From contig JAFSLQ010000012.1 in NCBI GenBank assembly GCA_017448355.1, positions 1 through 64,000 on the forward strand: 64,000 nt of DNA, written 5' to 3'. The DNA is from Clostridia bacterium (lineage in GTDB: Bacteria > Bacillota > Clostridia > Christensenellales > Borkfalkiaceae). Numbering within the stretch: position 1 is the first letter of the stretch; each line of letters begins with the position of its first letter. The notes beneath the pieces are model-generated. The model ran no database searches and was not told the origin of the DNA. It worked only from the letters and a program-made list of their open reading frames with translations. Of this stretch, positions 1-8,989 are shown piece after piece. The position numbers and the translations under genes were made by a program.

Positions 1-243
1 AAAATAGTAACTAACCGCGCGGGCGGTATCAACGGGGGGATAGCGAACGGCAATCCCATAACTTTAAGGGCGGCGTTCCGCCCAACTCCGTCCATTTCTC
101 TTCCGCAAAAGACGGTTGATTTAATAAAGGGTGAAAACACCGAAATCGTAATAAACGGTAGGCACGACGCGTGCGTTGCGGTGCGCGCGCTTCCCGCGGT
201 GGAAAGCGCGGTAGCCATTGCGATAGCGGACGAAATACTTTAA
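1..243 (+). CDS. aroC: Chorismate synthase, C-terminal part
   Basis: Only the last 80 codons are inside the window; the frame is open from base 1 and ends at TAA 241-243. The fragment begins with the C-terminal signature of chorismate synthase (GGINGGIANGNPI, then RAAFRPTPSI), which forms part of the FMN and substrate site. The enzyme converts 5-enolpyruvylshikimate-3-phosphate to chorismate in the cytoplasm. It is followed 21 bp later by the chorismate-consuming pheA gene on the same strand and then by aroE-aroK and aroQ, so it belongs to an aromatic amino acid operon. The N-terminal part and the promoter lie outside the window. Confidence 0.93.
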   Translation, partial: KIVTNRAGGINGGIANGNPITLRAAFRPTPSISLPQKTVDLIKGENTEIVINGRHDACVAVRALPAVESAVAIAIADEIL

Positions 244-264
244 ATTTTTTTAGGGGTAAACACT

Positions 265-1398
265 ATGGAACTTGGTAAAATCAGAGAGAAAATCGACAAA
301 GTCGACGACGAAATCACCGAACTTTATTTAAAGCGTATGGAACTTTGCAAGGAAGTCGCAAAGGTGAAAGCGTCATCGGGCAAAGCCGTTTCGGACAATT
401 CGAGAGAAAAAGAGATAATTTTCCGTTTAGCGAAAACTGCACCCGAAGAACTTAAAATGTACGTTAAAGAAGTGTACGAAACGGTGTTTTTTACAAGCCG
501 CGCCTATCAAAGCGCACTAATCGGCAAGACTTCAAAGACGGTTGAAGACTTAAAAAACCTTATAGAAAAGGGCTTTGATAATCTGCCAGCCTTAGCGACG
601 GTTGCCTGTCAAGGAATTAAAGGCGCAAACAGCGGCGTTGCGGCGCAAAAATTCTTTCCCATCTCGAACATAGTGTACGTGAAAAATTTTGAAGGGGTTT
701 TCGGTGCGGTGGAAAGCGGACTGTGCGAGTACGGCGTGTTGCCCATAGAAAACTCTACCGCGGGTTCGGTTCTCGAAGTGTACGACCTTATGCGCAAGCA
801 TAATTTTCACATAGTAAAGGCGGCGCGGCTTAGGATTTCGCATTGTCTTGCGGCAGTTGACGGGGCAAACGTTTCAGATATAAAGACGGTCGTTTCGCAC
901 CCGCAGGCGCTTATGCAATGCGACGAATTTATTAAAAAATCGAATTTTCACGCGGAAACTGATGAAAACACCGCTATCGCCGCAAAACGCGTGGCGGAAA
1001 GCGGGGATAAAACCGTCGCCGCGATTTGTTCTAAGGAGTGCGCGTCAGCCTACGGACTTAAAATTTTACAGGCAGACGTGCAGGACAGCGACGCTAATTA
1101 TACGCGCTTTATTCTCATCCAAAAAGACCTTTGCGTGTATAAAGGCGCGGACAAAATGAGCGTAATGACTTCTCTCCCGCACGAATCGGGGAGTTTAAAT
1201 AAAATTCTGGGTCGGTTTTCGGCGCTGGGACTTAACCTTACCAAACTTGAATCCCGACCTATCGCAGGTTCTGATTTCGAGTTTATGTTTTATTTCGATT
1301 TCGAAGGCGACATTACGGACAAGAACGTTCAAAATTTAATAGCAGGGCTTGAAAACGACTCGGAAAATTTCGTTTTTCTCGGAGCGTATAAAGAATAA
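265..1398 (+). CDS. pheA: Bifunctional chorismate mutase / prephenate dehydratase
   Basis: 377 aa, three domains as in proteobacterial P-proteins. Residues 1-85 are an AroQ-type helical chorismate mutase; about 108-285 are prephenate dehydratase, with the catalytic Thr in the TRF motif (T280-R281-F282); about 295-377 are an ACT domain carrying the phenylalanine-binding ESRP motif (329-332). It should convert chorismate through prephenate to phenylpyruvate and be feedback-inhibited by phenylalanine (family knowledge). The ATG at 265 follows a TAGGGGTAA ribosome site. Its TAA overlaps the next ATG by one base (1398), so translation is probably coupled to aroE-aroK. The mutase fused to dehydratase is less usual in Bacillota, where the two are often separate. 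Confidence 0.93.
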   Translation: MELGKIREKIDKVDDEITELYLKRMELCKEVAKVKASSGKAVSDNSREKEIIFRLAKTAPEELKMYVKEVYETVFFTSRAYQSALIGKTSKTVEDLKNLIEKGFDNLPALATVACQGIKGANSGVAAQKFFPISNIVYVKNFEGVFGAVESGLCEYGVLPIENSTAGSVLEVYDLMRKHNFHIVKAARLRISHCLAAVDGANVSDIKTVVSHPQALMQCDEFIKKSNFHAETDENTAIAAKRVAESGDKTVAAICSKECASAYGLKILQADVQDSDANYTRFILIQKDLCVYKGADKMSVMTSLPHESGSLNKILGRFSALGLNLTKLESRPIAGSDFEFMFYFDFEGDITDKNVQNLIAGLENDSENFVFLGAYKE

Positions 1399-2642
1399 TG
1401 AAAAAATATTGTCTTATAGGCGAACATCTTTCGCACAGTTATTCTGCGGAAATCCACTCTCAAAAAGGGTTAAACTACGAACTTCGCGAAGTAAAGCGCG
1501 AAGATTTAGAGAAATTTCCGGCTATGGGCTACGACGGGTTTAACGTTACTATTCCATATAAACGGGATATAATTCCGTTGCTTGACGGAGTGGACGAAAG
1601 CGCGGGTAAAATCGGTGCTGTAAATACCGTAGTTAAAAAGAACGGCAAATATTTCGGATATAACACCGACCTTGAAGGGATGCGCTACGCGCTTAAAAGA
1701 AAGGGGATTTCTCTTCGCGGGAAACGGGTTATGATTTTAGGTAGCGGCGGCGCGGCGCTTACCGCTACTGCGCTATGCAAAAAACAGCGGGCAAAGTCGG
1801 TGGTTAAAGTCGGAAGATACGGCGAAGTTAATTACGCTAACTACCGCTATTTCAACGATACGGAGATACTTATAAACGCAACGCCCGTCGGTATGTTTCC
1901 GAATATCGGAGTTTCGCCCATTGATTTAAATTTTTTGCCGAACGTGGAATTTGTTTTCGATTGCATATACAATCCATTTAAAACCGCTTTAATTTTGCAG
2001 GCGGAAAAGGCAGGGATAAATTGTTCGGACGGACTGCCGATGCTTGTTCGTCAAGCACTTCTTGCGGAAGAACTTTGGGGAGAAAAGGTAAGAGATGACA
2101 CCGAACAAATAATTAAAGCGCTTTACAATAAAAAATCTAATCTGGCGCTTTGCGGTATGCCGTCTTCGGGCAAAACGTCGGTTGGCAAAATCGTTGCGGA
2201 AATGTTAGGTAAGACTTTTATAGACACCGACGCGGAAATTTATAAGGCTACGGGTAAAACGCCCGCGGAAATCATTGAAACGGAAGGGGAGACCGCTTTC
2301 CGCGATATAGAAGCGGAAACGATAAATCGCGTTGCAAGTTATAGCGGAGCGATAATCGCGACTGGCGGCGGCGCGATACTTCGCGACAGTAACGTAGACG
2401 CACTTAAAGCAAACGGAGTTATTTGTTATATAAAGCGCGACCTTTCGTTTTTATCGGTAAAGGGTAGACCGCTTTCGCAAATCAACGGCATAGAAAAACT
2501 CTTTAAAGAGAGAAAAAGCCTGTACGAGCGGGCGGCGGACTTTTCCGTAGAAAATAACGCGACTGTTAATCTCTGCGCGAGAAATGTCGTGCGCAACTTC
2601 AAAGAAATAGAGTTTAATCCCAAAACAAAAAAAGAAAGGTGA
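1398..2642 (+). CDS. aroE-aroK: Fused shikimate dehydrogenase - shikimate kinase
   Basis: 414 aa made of two enzymes in one frame. Residues 1-240 are shikimate dehydrogenase: substrate motif SHSYSAEIH near the start, catalytic Lys55 in NVTIPYK, Asp91 in NTDLEG, and a GSGGAA nucleotide loop. Residues about 247-405 are shikimate kinase, with Walker A GMPSSGKT (253-260), an IDTDAEI substrate segment and the ATGGGAI motif. The protein should reduce 3-dehydroshikimate and then phosphorylate shikimate, two consecutive steps. No internal ribosome site with a start codon was seen at the junction, so a genuine fusion is likely. The dehydrogenase half is slightly short (usual about 270-285 aa). Confidence 0.93.
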   Translation: MKKYCLIGEHLSHSYSAEIHSQKGLNYELREVKREDLEKFPAMGYDGFNVTIPYKRDIIPLLDGVDESAGKIGAVNTVVKKNGKYFGYNTDLEGMRYALKRKGISLRGKRVMILGSGGAALTATALCKKQRAKSVVKVGRYGEVNYANYRYFNDTEILINATPVGMFPNIGVSPIDLNFLPNVEFVFDCIYNPFKTALILQAEKAGINCSDGLPMLVRQALLAEELWGEKVRDDTEQIIKALYNKKSNLALCGMPSSGKTSVGKIVAEMLGKTFIDTDAEIYKATGKTPAEIIETEGETAFRDIEAETINRVASYSGAIIATGGGAILRDSNVDALKANGVICYIKRDLSFLSVKGRPLSQINGIEKLFKERKSLYERAADFSVENNATVNLCARNVVRNFKEIEFNPKTKKER

Positions 2643-2647
2643 AATTT

Positions 2648-3073
2648 ATGAAAGTACTCGTAATCAACGGCGCAAATTTAAATATGCTGGGTATACGCGA
2701 ACCCGAACTGTACGGCAAAACGGGTTACAGGGCGCTTATAAAAAAAGTGCAGGCGCACGCGAAAGAGATAGGCGTTAAAGTAAAGTGTTATCAATCTAAT
2801 TGTGAAGGCGCAATCGTTACGAAAATTCAAAAGACTTACCGCCGTTACGACGGCATCATAATCAACGCAGGCGCGTATACGCATACCAGCGTGGCAATTT
2901 TAGACGCGTTAAAGGCTGTAAATTTACCGACCGTCGAAGTGCATATCACGGACATAAAATCGCGCGAAGAATTCCGTAATTTCAGTTATATATCTTTATA
3001 TGCGGAAAAATTCATCGCGGGTAAGGGGATAGACGGCTACTTGGACGCTTTGGACTATTTAAAACAAAAATAA
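2648..3073 (+). CDS. aroQ: Type II 3-dehydroquinate dehydratase
   Basis: 141 aa, the usual length of the dodecameric type II enzyme that converts 3-dehydroquinate to 3-dehydroshikimate. Visible motifs: NGANLNMLGIREPELYG at the N terminus with the catalytic Tyr, QSNCEGAIV, INAGAYTHTSVA, and VEVHITDIKSREEFR with the active-site His. A GTG at 2639 in the same frame is possible, but the AAAGGTG ribosome site sits 7 nt before the ATG at 2648, so the ATG was chosen. This is the last gene of the aromatic operon and is followed by a strong terminator. An unrelated type I-like protein lies at 59528, so this gene is probably the biosynthetic dehydratase. Confidence 0.93.
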   Translation: MKVLVINGANLNMLGIREPELYGKTGYRALIKKVQAHAKEIGVKVKCYQSNCEGAIVTKIQKTYRRYDGIIINAGAYTHTSVAILDALKAVNLPTVEVHITDIKSREEFRNFSYISLYAEKFIAGKGIDGYLDALDYLKQK

Positions 3074-3085
3074 TTTTTTAAAATT

Positions 3086-3126
3086 AAATTTCGTCGCCGA
3101 CAGAACCTGTCGGCGGCGAAATTTTT
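3086..3126. terminator. Bidirectional terminator between aroQ and tkt
   Basis: An 18-bp inverted repeat (arms 3086-3103 and 3107-3124, one G-T mismatch) has a GC-rich core and is bordered by A-runs and T-runs, so it can stop transcription from both converging genes. Confidence 0.85.
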
Positions 3127-3141
3127 ATAATCTTAATATTG

Positions 3142-5115
3142 TTATTTATTCAAAACTTCTTTTGCGGCGGCAACTACTGCGTCTACCGTAAACCCGAATT
3201 TTTCAAATAACTTGCCTGCGGGTGCGGATGCACCGAAAGTGTCGATACCGACTACTTTTCCGTCAAGACCAACGTACTTATACCAGGTTGCGGTTGCGCC
3301 CGCTTCGACTGCAACTCTCGCCCTTACGCTCTTCGGGAGAACGCTTTCTTTATATTTAGCGGACTGATTTTCAAAGTCTTCTAAGCAGGGCATAGAAACT
3401 ACGCGCGCGTCGATACCTTCGTTTTTAAGTTCGGCTTTTGCCTTAACCGCAAGGCTGACTTCGCTACCCGTCGCGATAAGTATAACGTCCGGGGTTTTCT
3501 TTTCGCTGTCTTGTAGTATATATCCGCCACGGAAAGCGTCTTTACCCGAACCGTCAAGCATCGGAAGAGTCTGGCGGGAAAGGAACAAGCAGGAAGGATT
3601 TTTACCCGTTACCGCAGAAATCCAAGCGGCGGTCGTTTCTCTGCCGTCCGCGGGGCGGTAAACTCTCATATTCGGCATAGTGCGAAGTCCCGCAAGGTGT
3701 TCTATCGGCTGGTGGGTAGGACCGTCTTCGCCGACGCCGATACTGTCGTGCGTTAAAATGTAGGTTACGGGGAGTTCCATAATTGCCGACATACGCATAG
3801 CGTTCTTCATATAATCGGAGAACACCGCGAAAGTCGCGCAGTAAGGTAAAAGTCCGCCGTGCAAATACATACCGTTACAGATAGCCGCCATAGCGTGTTC
3901 GCGGATACCGAAGTGCATATTAGAACCGCTCTTGTCGGTTGCGGAATAACTGCCGCGCGCCTTAATATTACTCTTGTTCGCGGGTGCTAAGTCCGCGCTG
4001 CCGCCGATAAGGAAAGGTACGTAGTTCGCGAGTTTATTTAAAACGGTTGCACCGTAACCCCTTGACGCGTCGTCCTTTTCAAAATTCCAGAGTTCGTCGA
4101 TATTTTTAAGGTCGGGAAGTTTTCTCGCCTTCCAGTTTTCGTACTCTTTTGCAAGTTCGGGATATTTTTCGGAATAGGCTTTAAATAACGCTTTCCACGC
4201 CTTTTCAGCCTTTTTACCTTTATTTCCGAATTTTCTGCAATGTTTAAACACTTCTTCGGGGACTTCGAACGGTTCGTAGTTCCAGCCGAGATTTTGTTTT
4301 AATGCCGCAAGGTTTTCCGCACCGAGCGGTGCGCCGTGGCAACTTGCGCTGCCGACAAGCGGCGAACCGAAACCGATTTTAGAATTAACGATAATAAGCG
4401 ACGGTTTTTCCGTTTCAGCCTTGGCTTTCTTGATAGCGCGGGCAAGCGCTTTAAGGTCGTTTGCGTCGCTTACCTTTATTACCTGCCAGCCAAGCGCTTC
4501 GTGGCGGCGGGCAACGTCTTCGGTAAAGGTTATGTTCGTATTGCCTTCAATCGTTATATCGTTTTTATCGTAGATAAGTATAAGTTTGCCGAGTTTAAGA
4601 GAACCCGCAAGGGACGCCGCTTCGTTTTCGATGCCTTCCTGCATACAGCCGTCGCCGCAAAGGCAGTAAGTGTAATGGTCGACGATATTAAATCCGTCTT
4701 TATTGAATTTGTTTGCGAGATAGTTTTCCGCAATCGCCATACCTACGGCGTTAGCAACGCCCTGACCAAGCGGACCGGTACTTGTTTCAACGCCGGGGCA
4801 AACGCCGTACTCGGGGTGTCCCGCAGTACGAGCGCCGAGTTGTCTGAAATTCATAATGTCGTCTTTGGTAAGCCCGAAACCGAAAAGATAGTAAAGCGAG
4901 TAGTCAAGCATAGACGCGTGTCCTGCGGAGAGTACGAATCTGTCTCTGTTATCGAACTTTGTGTCCTTCGGATTGAATACCATGTTGGTAAAAATCGAGT
5001 AGCCGATAGGCGCAGCGCCGAGCGGCATACCGGGGTGACCGGATTTTGCCTTGTCGATTGCTTCGGCGGAAAGCACTCTTATCGCGTTTACAGTAAGTTG
5101 TTTAACGTCTTCCAT
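3142..5115 (-). CDS. tkt: Transketolase
   Basis: 657 aa, full length for the family. The thiamine diphosphate site is clear (GDGCMQEGIENEA), with SGHPGMPLG near residue 25, the IREHAM motif and the transketolase signature DSIGVGEDGPTHQPIEHL. It transfers two-carbon ketol units between pentose-phosphate and glycolytic sugars in the cytoplasm and supplies erythrose-4-phosphate, a precursor of the aromatic pathway encoded just downstream. The start ATG at 5115 is preceded by a GGAG ribosome site. The gene is monocistronic, converges on aroQ and diverges from proS. A perfect GC palindrome lies in its leader. Confidence 0.96.
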   Translation of the reverse strand: MEDVKQLTVNAIRVLSAEAIDKAKSGHPGMPLGAAPIGYSIFTNMVFNPKDTKFDNRDRFVLSAGHASMLDYSLYYLFGFGLTKDDIMNFRQLGARTAGHPEYGVCPGVETSTGPLGQGVANAVGMAIAENYLANKFNKDGFNIVDHYTYCLCGDGCMQEGIENEAASLAGSLKLGKLILIYDKNDITIEGNTNITFTEDVARRHEALGWQVIKVSDANDLKALARAIKKAKAETEKPSLIIVNSKIGFGSPLVGSASCHGAPLGAENLAALKQNLGWNYEPFEVPEEVFKHCRKFGNKGKKAEKAWKALFKAYSEKYPELAKEYENWKARKLPDLKNIDELWNFEKDDASRGYGATVLNKLANYVPFLIGGSADLAPANKSNIKARGSYSATDKSGSNMHFGIREHAMAAICNGMYLHGGLLPYCATFAVFSDYMKNAMRMSAIMELPVTYILTHDSIGVGEDGPTHQPIEHLAGLRTMPNMRVYRPADGRETTAAWISAVTGKNPSCLFLSRQTLPMLDGSGKDAFRGGYILQDSEKKTPDVILIATGSEVSLAVKAKAELKNEGIDARVVSMPCLEDFENQSAKYKESVLPKSVRARVAVEAGATATWYKYVGLDGKVVGIDTFGASAPAGKLFEKFGFTVDAVVAAAKEVLNK

Positions 5116-5133
5116 AAAAATCTCCTTAAATTC

Positions 5134-5150
5134 GCGCGGGTAACCCGCGC
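5134..5150. promoter_or_regulatory. GC palindrome in the tkt leader
   Basis: GCGCGGG and CCCGCGC flank a 3-base centre in a perfect 17-bp inverted repeat, between the predicted transcription start and the ribosome site of tkt. It could be an mRNA hairpin or an operator; no T-run follows it, so it is not a usual terminator. Confidence 0.5.
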
Positions 5151-5165
5151 TTACGTAACAAGCAC

Positions 5166-5195
5166 ATTATAACATTATTGCGGGCAATTTTTCAA
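5166..5195 (-). promoter_or_regulatory. Predicted tkt promoter
   Basis: On the minus strand TTGAAA (5190-5195) and TATAAT (5166-5171) are 18 bp apart, upstream of tkt and pointing toward it. Confidence 0.7.
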
Positions 5196-5245
5196 GCCTT
5201 TTTTAAGGCTTTTTAAGTAAAATAATATAAAATAATATAAATAAC

Positions 5246-5276
5246 TTGACAGGTTCTATCCGCGCGTGGTAAAAAT
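5246..5276 (+). promoter_or_regulatory. Predicted proS promoter
   Basis: TTGACA at 5246-5251 is followed after about 18 bp by a weak TAAAAAT box (5270-5276), about 35 bp before the proS start. The leader is far too short for a T-box. Confidence 0.5.
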
Positions 5277-5310
5277 GTATAGTGAGAAACTTTAATAAAC
5301 GGAGCAAACA

Positions 5311-6768
5311 ATGGAACAGAAAAATCAAGCGGTAAATTCAAAAGACAAGCAATTCGTTAAAGATATAGCGGATATCGAAGAAAATTTCGCACAATGGTAC
5401 ACGGACGTGGTTACGAAAACCGAACTCGTGGACTATGGGCCTGTTAAGGGCACGATGGTTATACGCCCTTACGGCTACGCCATCTGGGAAAATATTCAGC
5501 GCGAAATGGATGCAAGGTTTAAGGCGACGGGCGTGAAAAACGCATATTTCCCGTTGCTTATTCCTATGAGTTATTTTACTAAGGAAGCCGAACACGTCGA
5601 AGGCTTTGCACCCGAAGTCGCGGTGGTAACGCACGCGGGCGGGGCTAAACTCGACGAACCGCTTGCAATCCGCCCGACGAGTGAAACCGTCATCGGCACA
5701 ATGTACTCTAAATGGATACAGTCTTATAGAGATTTGCCCGTACTTATGAATCAATGGTGCAACGTTATGCGCTGGGAAAAGACGACGCGTCCTTTCTTAC
5801 GCACGAGCGAGTTTTTGTGGCAGGAAGGGCATACCGTTCACGCAAGCGAAGAAGAGGCGATGGAAGAGACGATGAATAAACTTGCGCTTTACAAAGAGTT
5901 TGCGGAAAACGTTCTCGCAATCCCCGTTCTCTGCGGCAGAAAGACCGAAAAAGAAAAATTCGCGGGGGCTGTCGCGACTTTCGGTATGGAAGCGATGATG
6001 CTTGACGGAAAGAGTTTGCAGGCGGGCACTTCGCATTATTTCGGTCAGAATTTTTCCAAGGCGTTCGATATAAAATATCTCGATAAAGACGGAACGTTAA
6101 AATATGGCTATACGACGAGTTGGGGAACTTCAACCCGTATGATAGGCGCAGTAATAATGGCGCACGGCGACAAACGCGGGTTGGTACTTCCGCCGCTCGT
6201 AGCGCCGATTCAGGCGATAATTATTCCCGTTGCGGCGCATAAAGGCGGCGTTATCGAAAAGTGCGGGGAAGTGGAAACGCTCCTTAAAAAAGCGGGAGTT
6301 CGCGCGGAGACCGACGTTCGCGATATGAGTCCCGGCTGGAAGTTCAACGAGTGGGAGATGAAAGGCGTTCCTATAAGAATAGAGATAGGCCCGCGCGACA
6401 TAGAAAACGGCGTTGCCGTCGTAATGCGCAGAGATACGCTTGAAAAAACCACAATCGCGCTTGGAGATATAGAAAAGACCGTTCCGGAACTTTTAAAAAC
6501 TATCCAGAAAGATATGTTAGAGAGTTCGCGCGCAAAAAGAGACGCGAAAATCGTCGAAGCGGATAGCCTTGACGGTATAATAGCGGGCGTAGAAGGGAAG
6601 AATTTCGTTAAAGCGGGCTGGTGCGGCTGTCGTGAGTGCGAAGATAAGGTTAAAGAAGTCGGGCAAGCCACCGCGCGCGTTATGTGCGACGATGAGGGCG
6701 TTCCCGAAAAATGCGCTATCTGCGGAAAACCCGCAAAACATAAAGTCATATTCGCGCGCGCTTATTAA
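5311..6768 (+). CDS. proS: Prolyl-tRNA synthetase, archaeal/eukaryotic type
   Basis: 485 aa, the short form without the editing domain found in bacterial-type ProS (about 570 aa). Class II motifs are visible: RPTSETVIG, an RWEKTTRPFLRTSEFLWQEGHT block (motif 2) and GTSTRMIGAVIMAHGDKRG (motif 3). The anticodon-binding domain covers about 285-400. The C-terminal zinc-binding domain, typical of this type, has the Cys pairs CGCREC and CAICGK and ends in the usual RAY-like tail. It charges tRNA-Pro. The ATG follows a GGAG site. A small gap separates it from a membrane protein gene and mnmE on the same strand, which may be cotranscribed. Lack of an editing domain suggests a separate Ala-tRNA(Pro) deacylase elsewhere (inference). 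Confidence 0.95.
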   Translation: MEQKNQAVNSKDKQFVKDIADIEENFAQWYTDVVTKTELVDYGPVKGTMVIRPYGYAIWENIQREMDARFKATGVKNAYFPLLIPMSYFTKEAEHVEGFAPEVAVVTHAGGAKLDEPLAIRPTSETVIGTMYSKWIQSYRDLPVLMNQWCNVMRWEKTTRPFLRTSEFLWQEGHTVHASEEEAMEETMNKLALYKEFAENVLAIPVLCGRKTEKEKFAGAVATFGMEAMMLDGKSLQAGTSHYFGQNFSKAFDIKYLDKDGTLKYGYTTSWGTSTRMIGAVIMAHGDKRGLVLPPLVAPIQAIIIPVAAHKGGVIEKCGEVETLLKKAGVRAETDVRDMSPGWKFNEWEMKGVPIRIEIGPRDIENGVAVVMRRDTLEKTTIALGDIEKTVPELLKTIQKDMLESSRAKRDAKIVEADSLDGIIAGVEGKNFVKAGWCGCRECEDKVKEVGQATARVMCDDEGVPEKCAICGKPAKHKVIFARAY

Positions 6769-6788
6769 AGCGGAATAAGGGGGGTATA

Positions 6789-7634
6789 ATGCTTTATTTA
6801 ATAATCGAATCGCAAAATGGCGAAGTATATTTAAATCAGACTGTATCAAAAGGCGCGATTATAGCGACGTTGCTGTTTGTCTTGGCGTTTTATCTGACTT
6901 TTTACGCGTTGCGTTCGATAGGCATATATAAACTTGCTAAAACCGAAGGCGTAAAAAACGCGTTTATTGCCTTTATACCGTGTATTTGGATGTTTACCGC
7001 CTGTAAAGTAATAGGTAAGTCGCGGTTTTTCGGGTTTACCATCGAAAAGGCGGCTGTCTGGATTTGCGTGGTGTTTTCTATTGCTACCTTAGTGCCGCTT
7101 ATCTACGACTTTTTAAACTATTTCCCGTACGTTATGTATTATTTACAGGGCGGCGAAGTATCCATTATCAGCGGAAACGGTATTTATATCGGCACGGGCA
7201 ACGACTTTATTAACCTGTTCGACACTCAGGGCGTAAGAGTTCTGTTAAGGTTTTTATTGATTTTTAACTATATTTTAAGGCTTGCGGAAATTTTTATAAC
7301 AGTTTCGATATATATCGCGCTGTTCCGTAAATTCTGGCCGGAACATTATATCCTTGCGGCTGTACTTTCCTTTTTCGGGCTGTTTTCGATAATGGTTTTC
7401 GCGATACGTAACAGAAAGGCTGTGGACTTTAACGAATATATCCGAAACCGATTTTACGGCGCGGGCTATACGCCTTACGGCAATTACGGGCGGAACGGTC
7501 AGAATACCGACGAGCGCGGAACGCCTTATTATAATAACGATAACGGAGAAAAAGAGCCGTTCGGTGAGTTTAATAACCGCCCTGACGAACCTTTTTCGGA
7601 ATTTGACAACGATAAGAAAAACGACGATAAATAA
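6789..7634 (+). CDS. Unknown membrane protein with acidic tail
   Basis: 281 aa. I do not recognise a named family. About four or five hydrophobic segments are visible (roughly residues 20-42, 85-110, 145-175, 180-205), and the last 60 residues are polar and rich in Asn, Asp and Glu, with two similar blocks (EPFGEFNNRPDE and EPFSEFDND). The ATG at 6789 follows AAGGGGGG. Its TAA overlaps the ATG of mnmE by one base, so it is probably cotranscribed and coupled with mnmE. The tail is probably cytoplasmic (charge pattern, inference). Confidence 0.8.
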   Translation: MLYLIIESQNGEVYLNQTVSKGAIIATLLFVLAFYLTFYALRSIGIYKLAKTEGVKNAFIAFIPCIWMFTACKVIGKSRFFGFTIEKAAVWICVVFSIATLVPLIYDFLNYFPYVMYYLQGGEVSIISGNGIYIGTGNDFINLFDTQGVRVLLRFLLIFNYILRLAEIFITVSIYIALFRKFWPEHYILAAVLSFFGLFSIMVFAIRNRKAVDFNEYIRNRFYGAGYTPYGNYGRNGQNTDERGTPYYNNDNGEKEPFGEFNNRPDEPFSEFDNDKKNDDK

Positions 7635-8968
7635 TGAAAAACGATAATATAGCGGCAATTTCCACCGCGATGGGTGCGGCGGGCGTTGCCGTAATACGAA
7701 TAAGCGGCGACAGTCCCTTAAAAATTGCCGAAAAAATGTTTAAGCCGACGGCAAAAACGCCCGTTTCGGATTTTGAACCCAACAAAATGTACGCGGGCGA
7801 AATTGTGGCTGACGGGTTTTCCGATTTCGGACTTTGCGTCTACTTTAAAGCGCCCAAAAGTTTTACGGGCGAAGATACGGTGGAATTCCACTCCCACGGG
7901 GGCGTGGCTATTGCGCAAGGCGTACTTAAAAAGGCGTTGTCGCTTGGCGCGCGACCTACGGATAGGGGCGAATTTACAAAGCGCGCGTTTTTAAACGGCA
8001 AACTGTCGCTTGCGTCCGCGGAAGGCTTAATAGATATGATAAACAGCGAGTCGGTTAGCGGCGTTAAGGCTGGGTTTTCTCTCTACCGCGAAAAACTGAC
8101 CTTAAAAGTCAACGCTATGCAGGAAAAGTTGACCGCCGCACTGTCGCAGATTGACGCCGATATAGATTTTCCCGAAGAAGGCTTAGAAGAAACTTCGCGC
8201 GAAGAAGTTAAAAAAATCCTATCGGAAGTGATTGAAAAGACCGACAAACTTATTTCGTCATTTAAAATGGGGGCGAGAGCGGCGCACGGCGTTAAAGTTG
8301 CTATTTGCGGCAAACCGAACGTGGGTAAAAGTTCTATACTTAACGCGCTGCTTGATTATGATAAAGCAATCGTTTCGGATATTGCGGGTACGACGCGCGA
8401 CGTCGTCGAAGGTAATATCGATATAAACGGCGTAAGATTTAATCTTTTCGACACGGCGGGCATACGCGACGCCGAAAGCGATATAGAAAGTTTAGGGGTA
8501 CGCCTTTCGGAAAAGACAGTAAAATCAAGCGATATTGTTCTTTTCGTGCTGTCCGCAAACGGCGTGGATGCTGACGACGAAAAAGTTTACGATTTAATTA
8601 AAGATTACCAGCACATAACGGTAATGAATAAGACCGACGCGGGCGAAACAAAGGATAGCCGTGCCGTACTTGAAATTTCCGCTAAAACGGGTAAAGGAGT
8701 TGACGAACTTCGGAACTTGCTTTATGAAAAGACAGTGGGCGGGATAGACTTTAACGGCGAATTTTTGTGTGAAGAGCGGCATTTTTACGCGCTTTCCGCC
8801 GCGCGTGAAAAACTTTCGGCGGCACTTTTAGCCGCTTCGGATACGCCGCTTGATATTCTTTCCGTGGATATTTTGGCGGGCTGGCAACATTTAGGCGAAA
8901 TTTCCGGTAAAACCGCGACGGAAGAGATAATAAACGATATTTTTTCACGTTTTTGCGTAGGAAAATAG
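7634..8968 (+). CDS. mnmE: tRNA modification GTPase MnmE
   Basis: 444 aa, close to the usual 450. The N-terminal tetrahydrofolate-binding domain starts with IAAISTAMGAAGVAVIRISG; a helical region holds an inserted G domain (about 215-370) with G1 GKPNVGKSS, G2 region IAGTTRDVV and G3 DTAG; the protein ends in FCVGK, the conserved C-terminal CxGK that is essential in the family. With MnmG it makes the 5-aminomethyl-type modification at U34 of certain tRNAs. MnmG is not in this window. Translation is coupled to the upstream membrane protein by a one-base overlap. Confidence 0.96.
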   Translation: MKNDNIAAISTAMGAAGVAVIRISGDSPLKIAEKMFKPTAKTPVSDFEPNKMYAGEIVADGFSDFGLCVYFKAPKSFTGEDTVEFHSHGGVAIAQGVLKKALSLGARPTDRGEFTKRAFLNGKLSLASAEGLIDMINSESVSGVKAGFSLYREKLTLKVNAMQEKLTAALSQIDADIDFPEEGLEETSREEVKKILSEVIEKTDKLISSFKMGARAAHGVKVAICGKPNVGKSSILNALLDYDKAIVSDIAGTTRDVVEGNIDINGVRFNLFDTAGIRDAESDIESLGVRLSEKTVKSSDIVLFVLSANGVDADDEKVYDLIKDYQHITVMNKTDAGETKDSRAVLEISAKTGKGVDELRNLLYEKTVGGIDFNGEFLCEERHFYALSAAREKLSAALLAASDTPLDILSVDILAGWQHLGEISGKTATEEIINDIFSRFCVGK

Positions 8969-8989
8969 AAAAATTTTAGGGGGCTTTAT

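Noticed and set aside
4336..5172. 278-codon open frame opposite tkt
   Set aside because: It mirrors the coding strand of a clear transketolase, has no ribosome site and a composition expected of an antisense shadow.
5194..5214. Terminator at 5194-5214
   Set aside because: A short AAGCCTT stem with T-rich loop overlaps the tkt -35 box between divergent genes, where nothing needs to be terminated.
5221..5310. T-box riboswitch upstream of proS
   Set aside because: The leader from the predicted promoter is only about 30 nt, too short for a T-box.
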